Below, in pieces: positions 1 through 5,625 of a stretch of DNA of 6,942 nucleotides; the stretch's first letter is position 1, and the number at the start of each line of letters is the position of its first letter. A model generated the notes under the pieces. The model did not search any database. It saw nothing but the letters and a program-made list of their open reading frames with translations, and was not told the DNA's origin. The stretch spans positions 1-6,942 of the forward strand of contig JAFMRP010000130.1 in NCBI GenBank assembly GCA_017354095.1, written 5' to 3'. Origin of the DNA: Ktedonobacteraceae bacterium. GTDB taxonomy: Bacteria > Chloroflexota > Ktedonobacteria > Ktedonobacterales > Ktedonobacteraceae. The position numbers were made by a program, and so were the translations under genes.

Positions 1-253
1 CGCACCTGGAGCAGAAGGCGAACTGGTCGGCCACCCGAAGGCAGCGCCTTGGACGAACGGGTATACGTACGGTGAACGCGCGATGAGAACGCATCGCAGT
101 CAGGGCAGGTAGCCCCTTCTTGTGTCGAGCTGATAGTGATGTTGATCGTTTCCTGAGTGCTGCTCACTTGCTCTACGGAGCAGCCAGGGAGATCAGGGAA
201 TAAGGCAATGGGAAACAGAGACTCTTTTTTGAAAAACTGGTGATACTGGTCAA
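1..253 (-). CDS. ISL3-family transposase, N-terminal part (runs off the left edge)
   Basis: Read on the minus strand from about 224 to 1, the frame encodes FPDLPGCSVEQV, then a CPDC zinc-binding pair, SSRVHRTYTRSSKALPSGGRPVRLLLQV. This is the classic start of ISL3 transposases: a short N-terminal region, a CxxC finger, an (S)RVHxxYxR motif and a DLP/GGRPV stretch before the second cysteine pair. The DDE domain is off-window. The start is odd, because no ATG, GTG or TTG opens this frame. The only well-placed start is TTG at 253, eight bases after AGGAGA (262-267). It reads MTSITSFSKK in the other frame and must shift -1 at A_AAA_AAG (230-224) to enter the transposase frame. The shift could be programmed slippage, a mutation, or an unusual start (CTG or ATT) could be used. 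Family assignment is firm; expression is uncertain. Confidence 0.75.
224..230 (-). other. A_AAA_AAG slippery heptamer at the start of the ISL3 transposase
   Basis: In the frame opened by TTG at 253 the codons are TCA AAA AAG, so the heptamer A_AAA_AAG lies exactly in the -1 slippage register. A -1 slip leads to GAG TCT CTG TTT and into the ISL3 transposase frame. This is the best known bacterial -1 slippery sequence (dnaX). ISL3 elements are not generally known to frameshift here, so an inactivating indel in an A-run is an equally simple explanation. Confidence 0.4.
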
Positions 254-962
254 AGGGGGTTTCTCCTATTCTACCACATTTCCCTGCACGGAAGATAGAT
301 GAGCAAGAACCTCACAATGGGAATCAACTTGGCTGTGGTTTCTTTAGCTGGGGCCGCCGTCGCCTGCCACTCGTCGCGCCACCAGGCTTGCTCATCCAGG
401 GACAGGTCGCCGTCCCACCGTCGCGGATACACGGCCTCCTCTGGGTCGGGCCGGGCCTCGACTTTTCGGCGCAGGTCACGGATGAGCGCTACCTGTAAAC
501 ACAGCGGTTCGTCCGGATGCTCCTCGCGGGGTAAGGTAATGCGCGCTGGAGCCACTTCCCGGTTGACCTGTCCGTGGGCGTCCGTGCTGAGCGGCCCAAA
601 GGGACCCACCTCGGAGAACGAAGACAGATCGCGATACTGATTGGTCTGCAAGATCGTGACCACAATGCGACCTTCCGCGTGCAACCGCGCCAGGAATTCG
701 GTCGCCATGCCCTCCCGATCCACAATCATCCGTGCGACGTGGCTCGTCTGCACCTGTTGTTCATAACGTTCCAGGAACGCAGGGGTACTCGTGGTGAGAT
801 GCTGGTCGCCCCGATAGGTGGTTACATACAAGGGATGCCCCTGGACATCGTGTAATAACAGCAATGCTCGGCATCCCAAGATGACACCGAGGCGCCCAAC
901 GAGTCCACGAGGGAGCAGCATGTCACTATAGACCGGTTTGCGGTGCCCATCGATATAACAGG

Positions 963-1796
963 TCAGCACCTGAAGATGGTGCGGGTGTTCAGCTTCTGCT
1001 GCTGTTTCCCTCGGATGCCAGAGGTGCGTGCTCCAGCAGGCGAGCATATTGGTAAAACGTTCAGCACTATCAGCACGGGCCACTTGTGACAAAAACGCTT
1101 CGGTAGACCGATAGCCATAGGCGTGCGTCCGTCCGGTAAGCAGTGCCAGACCATCGGCGGTATAGCCGCGCAGATCCCACGTGCGTTGGAAACCAACCGC
1201 TCCCAGAAACAGGAGCGTGAGTACCAGACGGCGGCGCACTGCTGGACTGCCTGCGAGAGGAAGACACCCCGGATTTGGAGGAGATGGCAGCGCCTGTTCC
1301 AACTGCGTGAGCAGGCTGGTCTCGGTGGCTGCTGCCAAGAGCAGCAAGCCTCCGGCCTGTTCATGGGGAGGGAAGCACCAGGCCCGTTTTGGACGTTTTT
1401 TTCTCGCGGTAGGGGCGCACGACACACGCCGTGAGTGGCACGAACACGGTTGAGTTGACTGACACTCACGGAAAGGCTGAACCGTTCAGCGATGAGAAGT
1501 TGGAGTTCCGAGCTGGCAACAGACGCGTGGCTCTGGCAATAGTCCAGCAGCCAGGTGAGCACCTCTCCACGCAGTTTGACCGGGTGTCCATGTCGCCGCT
1601 CAGCCAAGACCTGCTCGCCTTCGCGCTCGACCCGCTTGAGGAGTCGATAGACCGTCGTACGATGCATCCGCACAGGGCAGCGTCTCTGTGCTTCTCGTGT
1701 GGTCATTCCTTCTTGCACAGACTGGACAAGCTCTCTCCTGGCCGCCCGCCGCGTGTGAGGTATCTGACGCTGGACGGCTCGCGCCATGATTGGCAT
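963..1796 (-). CDS. Transposase N-terminal helix-turn-helix part (first frame of the frameshifted gene)
   Basis: Only about 1396-1796 is meaningful; below that the frame stays open by chance to 963. The N-terminal ~135 residues contain two helix-turn-helix-like segments. MTTREAQRRCPVRMHRTTVY is near residues 31-50, and SSELQLLIAERFSLSVSVSQ followed by LNRVRATHGV is near 95-120. This layout is typical of transposases that bind their ends through paired HTH domains. The chosen start is ATG at 1796, because AGGAGG at 1804-1809 lies seven bases upstream. The in-frame ATG at 1802 has only one base between it and that Shine-Dalgarno. At CGA GAA AAA AAC the family-like reading moves to the -1 frame, which supplies the DDE domain. 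The gene begins 90 bp downstream of the monooxygenase stop on the same strand. Confidence 0.6.
   Translation of the reverse strand: MPIMARAVQRQIPHTRRAARRELVQSVQEGMTTREAQRRCPVRMHRTTVYRLLKRVEREGEQVLAERRHGHPVKLRGEVLTWLLDYCQSHASVASSELQLLIAERFSLSVSVSQLNRVRATHGVCRAPLPREKNVQNGPGASLPMNRPEACCSWQQPPRPACSRSWNRRCHLLQIRGVFLSQAVQQCAAVWYSRSCFWERLVSNARGICAAIPPMVWHCLPDGRTPMAIGLPKRFCHKWPVLIVLNVLPICSPAGARTSGIRGKQQQKLNTRTIFRC
1327..1384 (-). other. Two stem-loops just downstream of the slippery heptamer
   Basis: On the minus strand GGCCTG (1384-1379) can pair with CAGGCC (1359-1354), giving a 6-bp stem with a 19-nt loop that starts 10 nt after the heptamer. A second stem follows: GGCTTGCTGC (1350-1341) pairs with GCAGCAGCC (1335-1327), with one bulged base and a 5-nt loop. 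A structure at about this distance downstream is what stimulates -1 frameshifting in many IS elements. GC-rich coding DNA also folds like this by chance. Confidence 0.4.
1395..1401 (-). other. A_AAA_AAC slippery heptamer joining the two transposase frames
   Basis: On the minus strand the first frame reads GAA AAA AAC, so A_AAA_AAC sits exactly in -1 slippage register. After the slip the next codon is CGT, which continues KRPKRAWCF in the DDE frame. The same A6C heptamer is used by IS1 for its InsA-InsB' fusion. A7 runs are also mutation hot spots, so a plain indel is possible. Confidence 0.5.
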
Positions 1797-1803
1797 GATC
1801 ATT

Positions 1804-1809
1804 CCTCCT
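1804..1809 (-). promoter_or_regulatory. Ribosome binding site of the two-frame transposase
   Basis: The minus strand reads AGGAGG here, the last part of GGAGGAAAGGAGG. It lies seven bases before ATG at 1796 and one base before ATG at 1802. This decides the start at 1796. Confidence 0.6.
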
Positions 1810-1886
1810 TTCCTCCGTGCCGTGCGAAGCCGCCAGCCTGCTCTTCTTTTCTAATCCGTAAGAGAGCTGGAAGGCGCTTGATGCAC

Positions 1887-3233
1887 TCATTGGATTGCTT
1901 TGTCAGGCTGGCTCCGCATGGGTTGTGCCCAACGATCCTCCACCATCTGCTTGCAGGCAGGCATCGCACGGCAGAGTCGAAACCACGCTCTGGAGCCGAC
2001 GCGCGCGAAGCGATTCGTCGTAATCGCTTGCTGCATATATCCTAGGGCAGCTCGTACGGCTGCGAAGCCAGAGGTTCTCATCTCAGCTTCATAGGTGCTG
2101 ATCGCAGACAGCAACGGCATGGTGCCGCTCTGGACGGCGATCAGCACCTGTACCAGTGAGGCGGCGTCGCGCAGCGCCATGTTTCCTCCCAGGCCTCCGA
2201 CGGGAGGCATATTGTGGATCGCATCTCCCATGAGCGTCACGTTGGTGCCTTCCCAGGGAGCAATCAGCGTAGAGGTCTTGAGTGGATTCAGCGAGATGCT
2301 TCCAGGATCCGCTTCCGCAAAGATCCGACGCAGAACTGGGTGCCACCGCTCCGTCATCTGGCCGACGACCGCTAGCCGCCCCGGTTCGTCAAGGGGCTGC
2401 AGATCGACCGGGTATGACTGCCGGTGCGTGAAGAAGCCCCATAGCAAGTAGTCCTGGGTCTCGTCAACCAGCAGATCCGGGTTGAGTCTGGCTGCCTTCG
2501 CCCGCTCGCGGACGAGACCCTGTGCTTCGGCAGACGTATGGGTGCGGTCAAAGGGGGCTGTGAACAGACAGTACGGATCAAGCGCCATGATGAGATTCAT
2601 CCTCAGAGTCAGTTGCTGCGGGAGCCAGGCTCTGGTCTGCTCGGTCAGCAGAAGCCTTCCTCCCACTCCGACAACCCCGGTCTCCACGCGAGGAGCCTGG
2701 GGTAAGTAGTGCTGGCGGACGCGGGAGTTGGCCCCGTCAGCCGCCACCAGCACATCTCCTCTTGCTTGGGTGCCATCGGCAAAGAACGCCGTGACCTTCC
2801 CATCGGGAGTCTGTTCGTAGCGTTCGAAGGTCTTCTCGAAGCAGACGATCTCCTCCAGCCCTGCGAGCAGCAAGTGGCGTAAGGCAATCCGGCTCACCGG
2901 ATAGTGTGCGTCGAAAGCACGGCTGGTTCTCCTCAGCATGAACTCCTCTGCAATCACCAGCAAATCCTCTAATTGTTCGGTCAAAAACCCGAGACCGGCT
3001 GGCGGCTTGCCAGCACTGGCGATGAAGGCCTCCCAGAGAACAGGGGACAGGCAGGCATGAAGGGCCTGACTGCCGACCGGATTGATATGGATGCGATAGC
3101 CCTCCGGCCAGACGGTGGAGGGATTGCGCTCATACACCGTAACACTGATGCCTGCTGCTTTGAGTCCTTGGGCCAGGCACAGACCCCCGATGCCGCCGCC
3201 AATCACGATGATGTGCAAGCGTGAAGAAGACAT
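1887..3233 (-). CDS. FAD-dependent monooxygenase (p-hydroxybenzoate hydroxylase fold)
   Basis: This intact 448-residue protein has the usual length for single-component flavoprotein hydroxylases (class A), which use NAD(P)H and O2 to hydroxylate small, often aromatic, substrates in the cytoplasm. The Rossmann motif GGGIGG is at residues 12-17, with the ribose-binding Glu35 in VTVYER. An Arg-rich FAD contact, VSRIALRHLL, is near 113-122. The DG motif VLVAADGANSRVR is at 161-173 and the GD motif LMGDAIHNMPPVGGLGGN at 334-351. There is no signal peptide or obvious membrane segment. ATG at 3233 is preceded by AGGAG (3241-3245) at seven bases. The gene is divergent from a TetR-type repressor and has a strong promoter flanked by palindromes, which suggests substrate-inducible detoxification, catabolism or antibiotic modification. 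TetX- and rifampicin-monooxygenase-like enzymes share this fold, but nothing seen identifies the substrate. Confidence 0.92.
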   Translation of the reverse strand: MSSSRLHIIVIGGGIGGLCLAQGLKAAGISVTVYERNPSTVWPEGYRIHINPVGSQALHACLSPVLWEAFIASAGKPPAGLGFLTEQLEDLLVIAEEFMLRRTSRAFDAHYPVSRIALRHLLLAGLEEIVCFEKTFERYEQTPDGKVTAFFADGTQARGDVLVAADGANSRVRQHYLPQAPRVETGVVGVGGRLLLTEQTRAWLPQQLTLRMNLIMALDPYCLFTAPFDRTHTSAEAQGLVRERAKAARLNPDLLVDETQDYLLWGFFTHRQSYPVDLQPLDEPGRLAVVGQMTERWHPVLRRIFAEADPGSISLNPLKTSTLIAPWEGTNVTLMGDAIHNMPPVGGLGGNMALRDAASLVQVLIAVQSGTMPLLSAISTYEAEMRTSGFAAVRAALGYMQQAITTNRFARVGSRAWFRLCRAMPACKQMVEDRWAQPMRSQPDKAIQ

Positions 3234-3303
3234 GGTTCAGCTCCTATTCTGTTCTTGTCTGAGACCCTCTTGAAGCGAAGGTCCTTGGTGTGAACCAGAC
3301 AGA

Positions 3304-3323
3304 TCAAACAAACAGTTGTTTGA
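3304..3323. promoter_or_regulatory. Operator 1, palindromic, over the monooxygenase start of transcription
   Basis: The 20-mer TCAAACAAACAGTTGTTTGA contains the core CAAACA-GT-TGTTTG (3309-3322). It lies directly downstream of the minus-strand -10 box and should cover the transcription start of the monooxygenase gene. It is the exact reverse complement of operator 2. Confidence 0.8.
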
Positions 3324-3352
3324 ATAGTAGCATGAAATGACCTGCATGTCAA
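3324..3352 (-). promoter_or_regulatory. Promoter of the monooxygenase gene
   Basis: On the minus strand TTGACA (3352-3347) is a perfect -35 box, followed by a 17-bp spacer and TACTAT (3329-3324) as -10. The -35 overlaps operator 2 and the -10 abuts operator 1, so a bound repressor would block polymerase. The 5' leader would be about 84 nt. Confidence 0.8.
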
Positions 3353-3368
3353 ACAACTGTTTGTTTGA
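3349..3368. promoter_or_regulatory. Operator 2, palindromic, over the monooxygenase -35 box
   Basis: The 20-mer TCAAACAACTGTTTGTTTGA contains the core CAAACA-AC-TGTTTG (3350-3363). It overlaps the perfect -35 box of the monooxygenase promoter. Its centre is 41 bp from operator 1, close to four helical turns. Confidence 0.8.
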
Positions 3369-3379
3369 CTCCAGGACTC

Positions 3380-3409
3380 TTGTGAAAAGTGAGAAGGGTA
3401 TGATAGGAT
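3380..3409 (+). promoter_or_regulatory. Probable promoter of the TetR gene
   Basis: TTGTGA (3380-3385) and TAGGAT (3404-3409) are separated by 18 bp, each matching four of six consensus bases. Transcription would start near 3416, inside operator 3. TATGAT at 3399-3404 is an alternative -10, but no good -35 lies at the right distance from it. Confidence 0.45.
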
Positions 3410-3435
3410 AGATCAAACAGTTGTTTGATCTATCC
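3406..3435. promoter_or_regulatory. Operator 3, perfect 30-bp palindrome before the TetR gene
   Basis: The arms 3406-3419 and 3422-3435 are perfect 14-bp inverted repeats around a central GT. The inner core is CAAACA-GT-TGTTTG, the same as in operators 1 and 2. It spans the predicted start of transcription of the TetR gene, so it is the likely autoregulation site. Its centre is 64 bp from that of operator 2, about six helical turns. Confidence 0.85.
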
Positions 3436-3474
3436 GCGCCAGATGGGCGAAGCAGCAGGAAGGAGCAGAGCACG

Positions 3475-4062
3475 ATGGCTCTCCAACAGAATCAGACCCC
3501 ATTTCCGGTGAAGTCGGACCGTCGTCAGGATCTGATCAGGGCAGCCTATCACACCATTGCCCACAAGGGATTCGAGGGATTGCGGGTGCGCGAGGTCGCC
3601 GCCCTGGTGGGGATGAATGGAGCAACGTTGCATCATTATTTTCCGACGAAAGAGCTCTTGATCCAAGCGGTCGTGGACTCGGTGATCGCGCGTCTCAGTC
3701 TGGCCTTTACCAATCTCAGCGGAACCCCTGCTGAGCAATTACATGAGCACCTGACCCGTCTTCATCGGCTGATGCAAGAGGAATCGGCCCTCTTTGTAGT
3801 TCTGACAGAAATCAATTTGCGCGCGCAGCGCGACCCGGTGTTGCACTTCCTCGTCGAGCAGGAAACCCTCTGGCATGAGAGGCTTGTCGGTCTCCTTCAA
3901 GCAGGAGTAGAGCAGCAGAACTGGCCACCCGATCTTGATCCCTCCACCACGGCTTCGGCGATCATCTCCCTGGTGGAGGGGGCCAGCTTGTGGGCGACGA
4001 TCATGCCTTCGCGTGCTGAACAGGCGTTGAGCCAGCTTGAGCACTGGCTGCACACGCGCTAA
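3475..4062 (+). CDS. TetR/AcrR-family transcriptional repressor
   Basis: This 195-residue protein has the length and layout of TetR-type repressors: an N-terminal DNA-binding three-helix domain and a variable C-terminal ligand and dimer domain. The signature runs from DLIRAAYHTIAHKGFEGLRV through REVAALVGMNGATLHHYFPT to KELLIQAVVD, roughly residues 19-69. The recognition helix is in the GMNGATLHHYF part. The C-terminal two-thirds is helical with no recognisable ligand motif. ATG at 3475 is preferred because AAGGAG (3460-3465) precedes it by nine bases. The in-frame ATG-like codon further upstream lies inside operator 3 and has no ribosome site. The gene is divergent from the FAD monooxygenase and the shared spacer holds three matching palindromes. 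It therefore probably represses both genes until an effector, perhaps the monooxygenase substrate, releases it. Confidence 0.93.
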   Translation: MALQQNQTPFPVKSDRRQDLIRAAYHTIAHKGFEGLRVREVAALVGMNGATLHHYFPTKELLIQAVVDSVIARLSLAFTNLSGTPAEQLHEHLTRLHRLMQEESALFVVLTEINLRAQRDPVLHFLVEQETLWHERLVGLLQAGVEQQNWPPDLDPSTTASAIISLVEGASLWATIMPSRAEQALSQLEHWLHTR

Positions 4063-4306
4063 AACCCGCCTCATTGCGTAATTAGTGGGCTTAATGGCGC
4101 TGCTTCTTGTTCACTATATGCTCAACCTGTTGCATTCTTGTTGCGCAGAAGGTAGCCAAAATACCGTGAGTTCCTGATGATTTGGTTGTTTGAACTAAAT
4201 CCTCAAGAGTCAGATAAGAAGCAGCGACTGGCTGAGGCTATGGAGAGTAGGCATCCAGAACCTGTTATTTGCCATGTCGGCAATCTTTCCTCTTTCATCG
4301 TCATAG
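4063..4306. other. Stretch without a supported gene
   Basis: No coding region or RNA gene is supported between the TetR stop and the MerR remnant. The sequence is AT-richer than its neighbours. CCCGC and GTGGG just after the TetR stop can form only a 5-bp stem with a large loop and no T-run, so no terminator is called. Open frames here show no recognisable protein pattern. The missing N-terminus of the MerR gene should have been here but is not recognisable. Confidence 0.5.
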
Positions 4307-4589
4307 GACAGATATGCAAGGATCGGCTTACTTGGCCGTGCGGCAAGCGGCACCGTCGCTATGTAGTCAAGGATCTTGTCTGGATCGAGTTTCTGACACG
4401 ATTGCGGGCCGCAGGAATGCCGATTCATTACGTGGAGGAGTTCGCCACCTTGCGGCGGCGAGGGGACAGCGCCACTGCCGTGCGATGCACCTTCTTAGAA
4501 GCCCATCAACAAATGACGCAACGCACATTGAGGAATTCCAACAAAACCTCGAAGCCATCGAGTCTGAGCTTGAAAAAGAAAAAAGGTGA
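4307..4589 (+). pseudogene. MerR-family regulator remnant with two frameshifts and no N-terminus
   Basis: Three successive frames together spell the second half of a MerR-type regulator. Frame one gives RYARIGLLGRAASG (4310-4351), matching the wing of the winged helix (RYYERIGLL...ASGHRRY in typical members). Frame two begins at 4351 with HRRYVVKDLVWIEFLTRLRA, then AGMPIHYVEEFATLRRRGDS, then FLEAHQQMTQR (to about 4524). Frame three gives HIEEFQQNLEAIESELEKEK and Arg, then TGA at 4587-4589. Each junction is explained by loss of one base, near 4351 and 4524. The first DNA-binding helices are missing and an in-frame TAG (4304-4306) precedes the fragment. The dimerisation coiled coil would be the EEFQQNLEAIESELEK segment. 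The inducer cannot be told and the gene is certainly non-functional. Confidence 0.75.
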
Positions 4590-4693
4590 AGAAAATAAGC
4601 TCATGCTTCACCAAGATGGTGTAAGAACCTGATAATGTTAGGATTTACACGTTTTTAGGGAATGTAGCACTCAATACACTGAGGAGGGAATAC

Positions 4694-4717
4694 ATGAACA
4701 GTTCAGGAGGCCTTTAA
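4694..4717 (+). CDS. Possible 7-residue leader ORF
   Basis: ATG at 4694 is preceded by GAGGAGGG (4681-4688) and encodes MNSSGGL before TAA at 4715. The next decayed gene continues in the same frame straight after the stop, and the AGGAGG inside this mini-ORF sits seven bases before the codon where that gene would start. It may be a translationally coupled leader or simply the gene's own 5' end carrying a nonsense mutation. Confidence 0.25.
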   Translation: MNSSGGL

Positions 4718-5237
4718 CTCACGTGGATTCGTGTTCGCCAGGTCATATTCCAGTTGCGATGCAACGACTTGCATCGGCACCTGCAGCCCACGCGCACAGT
4801 ACAATTCCTCACCGATACCACAACCGAGCAAGTAGCATCGTTCGCCCGTACTCCACCCTCATGTTGCCACAGATAGACCATCACACCAGCCGGGTTCGTC
4901 ATTATCCCCTGAACTGGTCAACACGTTACGCGCCGCCCTGGCCCCAGTCACGGTAACCGAAAAGACACCGAGCCACGCCACAGGGCGAACGCCGGGCGAG
5001 CAAACACGAACCACTCAGGACGACGAACACAGGGCGAACAGCACCACGCAGAGGGCGAACAACGGGGAACGGCTACGCGCCTATCTCGCAGTCCATCCAG
5101 AGGCATCTGACCGCGACATCGCCACGGTCTTAACCATCAGCACGAGCACCGCGAACAAATGGCGCAAGCGCATCCATATTGCCCAAAAGATAGAAACGTA
5201 TTATCAGATGGAGGAAAACTATGACAACAACAGCTGA
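4718..5237 (+). pseudogene. Decayed gene for a DNA-binding (helix-turn-helix) protein of unknown role
   Basis: Two frames look like one protein. The first (4718-4873) reads LTWIRVRQVIFQLRCNDLHR and later TRTVQFLTDTTTEQVASFAR, then meets TAG at 4874. The second, open from 4836 to TGA at 5235, reads PELVNTLRAALAPVTVTEKT, a Thr/Gln/Arg-rich linker, and then ERLRAYLAVHPEASDRDIAT followed by VLTISTSTANKWRKRIHIAQ. The last part is a clear helix-turn-helix of about 40 residues, near 5068-5190. The frames must have been joined between 4836 and 4876, a +1 change. There is no start codon: after AGGAGG (4706-4711) and seven bases the expected position holds CTC. The family is not recognised. The layout, an N-terminal domain, a polar linker and a C-terminal HTH, would suit a plasmid or integrative-element regulator, but that is inference. 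Confidence 0.5.
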
Positions 5238-5300
5238 CACTCCACGTTATGAGGGGTGCTTGCCAAACTGGCCGAGGTAGATAGTCAGACAGGTCAATAG
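5221..5300 (+). pseudogene. Short ORF overlapping the end of the HTH gene, probably frameshifted
   Basis: ATG at 5221 lies inside the last codons of the HTH gene and has GGAGG (5210-5214) six bases upstream, so the two were probably translationally coupled. As it stands it encodes MTTTADTPRYEGCLPNWPR and stops at 5280. Restoring one base in the GGGG run near 5253-5256 would instead give a tail VLAKLAEVDSQTGQ ending at TAG 5298-5300. The second reading looks more protein-like. No function is recognised. Confidence 0.35.
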
Positions 5301-5449
5301 GTGGTGAACAGCCTTGGCGACCTTGGGACACCATGCCGATTGTTGATTCTTCCGCACTTTGCGTGCTGAGTTTCCAACCCGTAATCGTAGATTCTGATGG
5401 AGGGGAAAATATCCCATCATCATCATCTATGAGGTTCATTTGCCCCAAT

Positions 5450-5625
5450 ATGTTACGGTTCACCCTGGCTGGATGTGAGATTCAGCACATTACCTCCAGC
5501 GAAGATTTGCTCATGATCGCGGCTCGCTCCGTTATCTCGATGGGAATCTGTCCCTCATGCGCAGAGGCTTCAGCTCATGTTCATAGTTATTACACACGCG
5601 CTCCCCAAGATTTGCCTGTGAGTGG
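5450..5625 (+). pseudogene. Second ISL3-family transposase, N-terminal remnant
   Basis: From ATG at 5450 the frame reads MLRFTLAGCEIQHITSSEDL and then a CPSC zinc pair followed by AHVHSYYTRAPQDLPVSGQ. The CPxC, xxVHSxYTR and DLPVSG motifs are those of ISL3 transposase N-termini. The expected continuation (RPVRLxLxVRRFxC) is missing: after about 5623 the reading becomes unrelated and stops at 5716, where the 3' flank of the IS110 element is located. Only about 58 of the usual ~400-500 residues remain. The start is uncertain; the in-frame ATG at 5429 is also possible, and neither has a strong ribosome site. It differs clearly in sequence from the ISL3 copy at the left edge and lies in the opposite orientation, so the two are separate arrivals. 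Confidence 0.7.

Larger units (their letters stand above)
1..312 (-). mobile_element. ISL3-family insertion sequence, 5' end only
   Basis: This is the promoter-proximal end of an ISL3-type element that continues beyond the left edge. The proposed outer boundary near 311-313 is inferred. On the minus strand, the neighbouring transposase keeps its family-like sequence up to LIPIV and then changes abruptly to an unrelated 13-residue tail. Exactly there the DNA begins GGTTCTTGCTCATC, which looks like an ISL3 terminal inverted repeat. The matching repeat at the other end and the expected 8-bp target duplication lie outside the window, so the boundary is approximate. Confidence 0.5.
271..1425 (-). 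pseudogene. DDE transposase, catalytic part (second frame), truncated at its C-terminus
   Basis: This frame carries the body of a DDE-type transposase. The family name is not recognised. CYIDGHRKPVYSD places a likely catalytic Asp at residue 159, counting from GTG at 1425. ARMIVDREGMATEFL places a likely second Asp at 236. The stretch GPFGPL...EVAPARITLP...LCLQVALIRDLRR is typical of the group as I remember it. The acidic residue expected further downstream is absent: family-like sequence ends at LIPIV (about residue 371) and is followed by RFLLIYLPCREMW and TAG at 273-271. That tail is probably read from the end of the ISL3 element. GTG at 1425 has no convincing ribosome site, so translation probably comes from the upstream frame by a -1 shift at 1395-1401. 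The gene is judged non-functional because its C-terminus is lost. Confidence 0.7.

Noticed and set aside
299..855. Plus-strand open frames opposite the DDE transposase
   Set aside because: Low-complexity Ser/Arg-rich or antisense reading with no ribosome site; the minus strand carries the family motifs.
1431..2045. Open plus-strand frame of about 200 codons
   Set aside because: It runs antisense across the transposase start and the end of the monooxygenase gene, has no recognisable pattern and is the expected shadow of GC-rich genes on the other strand.
3234..3303. Possible riboswitch or attenuator in the monooxygenase leader
   Set aside because: The leader is short, with no conserved aptamer pattern and no terminator-like hairpin; the operators explain the regulation.
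3237..3473. Minus-strand frame through the TetR/monooxygenase spacer
   Set aside because: It crosses all three operators and both promoters and encodes the palindromes as repeated peptide; no start signal.
4210..4428. Minus-strand reading with ILAYLSYDDERGKIADMANN
   Set aside because: Looks mildly protein-like but overlaps the convincing MerR remnant, and no family is recognised.
4609..4632. CACCA-AGA-TGGTG hairpin followed by TAAGAACC
   Set aside because: Only five base pairs and no T-run, so not a terminator. The minus-strand GGTTCTTACACC resembles the ISL3 end, but the match beyond seven bases is too poor to call a repeat.
5414..5427. Tandem CAT trinucleotides
   Set aside because: Four units only; a chance short tandem repeat before the ISL3 start.
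5137..5463. Minus-strand frame of about 108 codons
   Set aside because: Antisense to the HTH gene end and the ISL3 start; no motifs, and the plus-strand readings are better supported.
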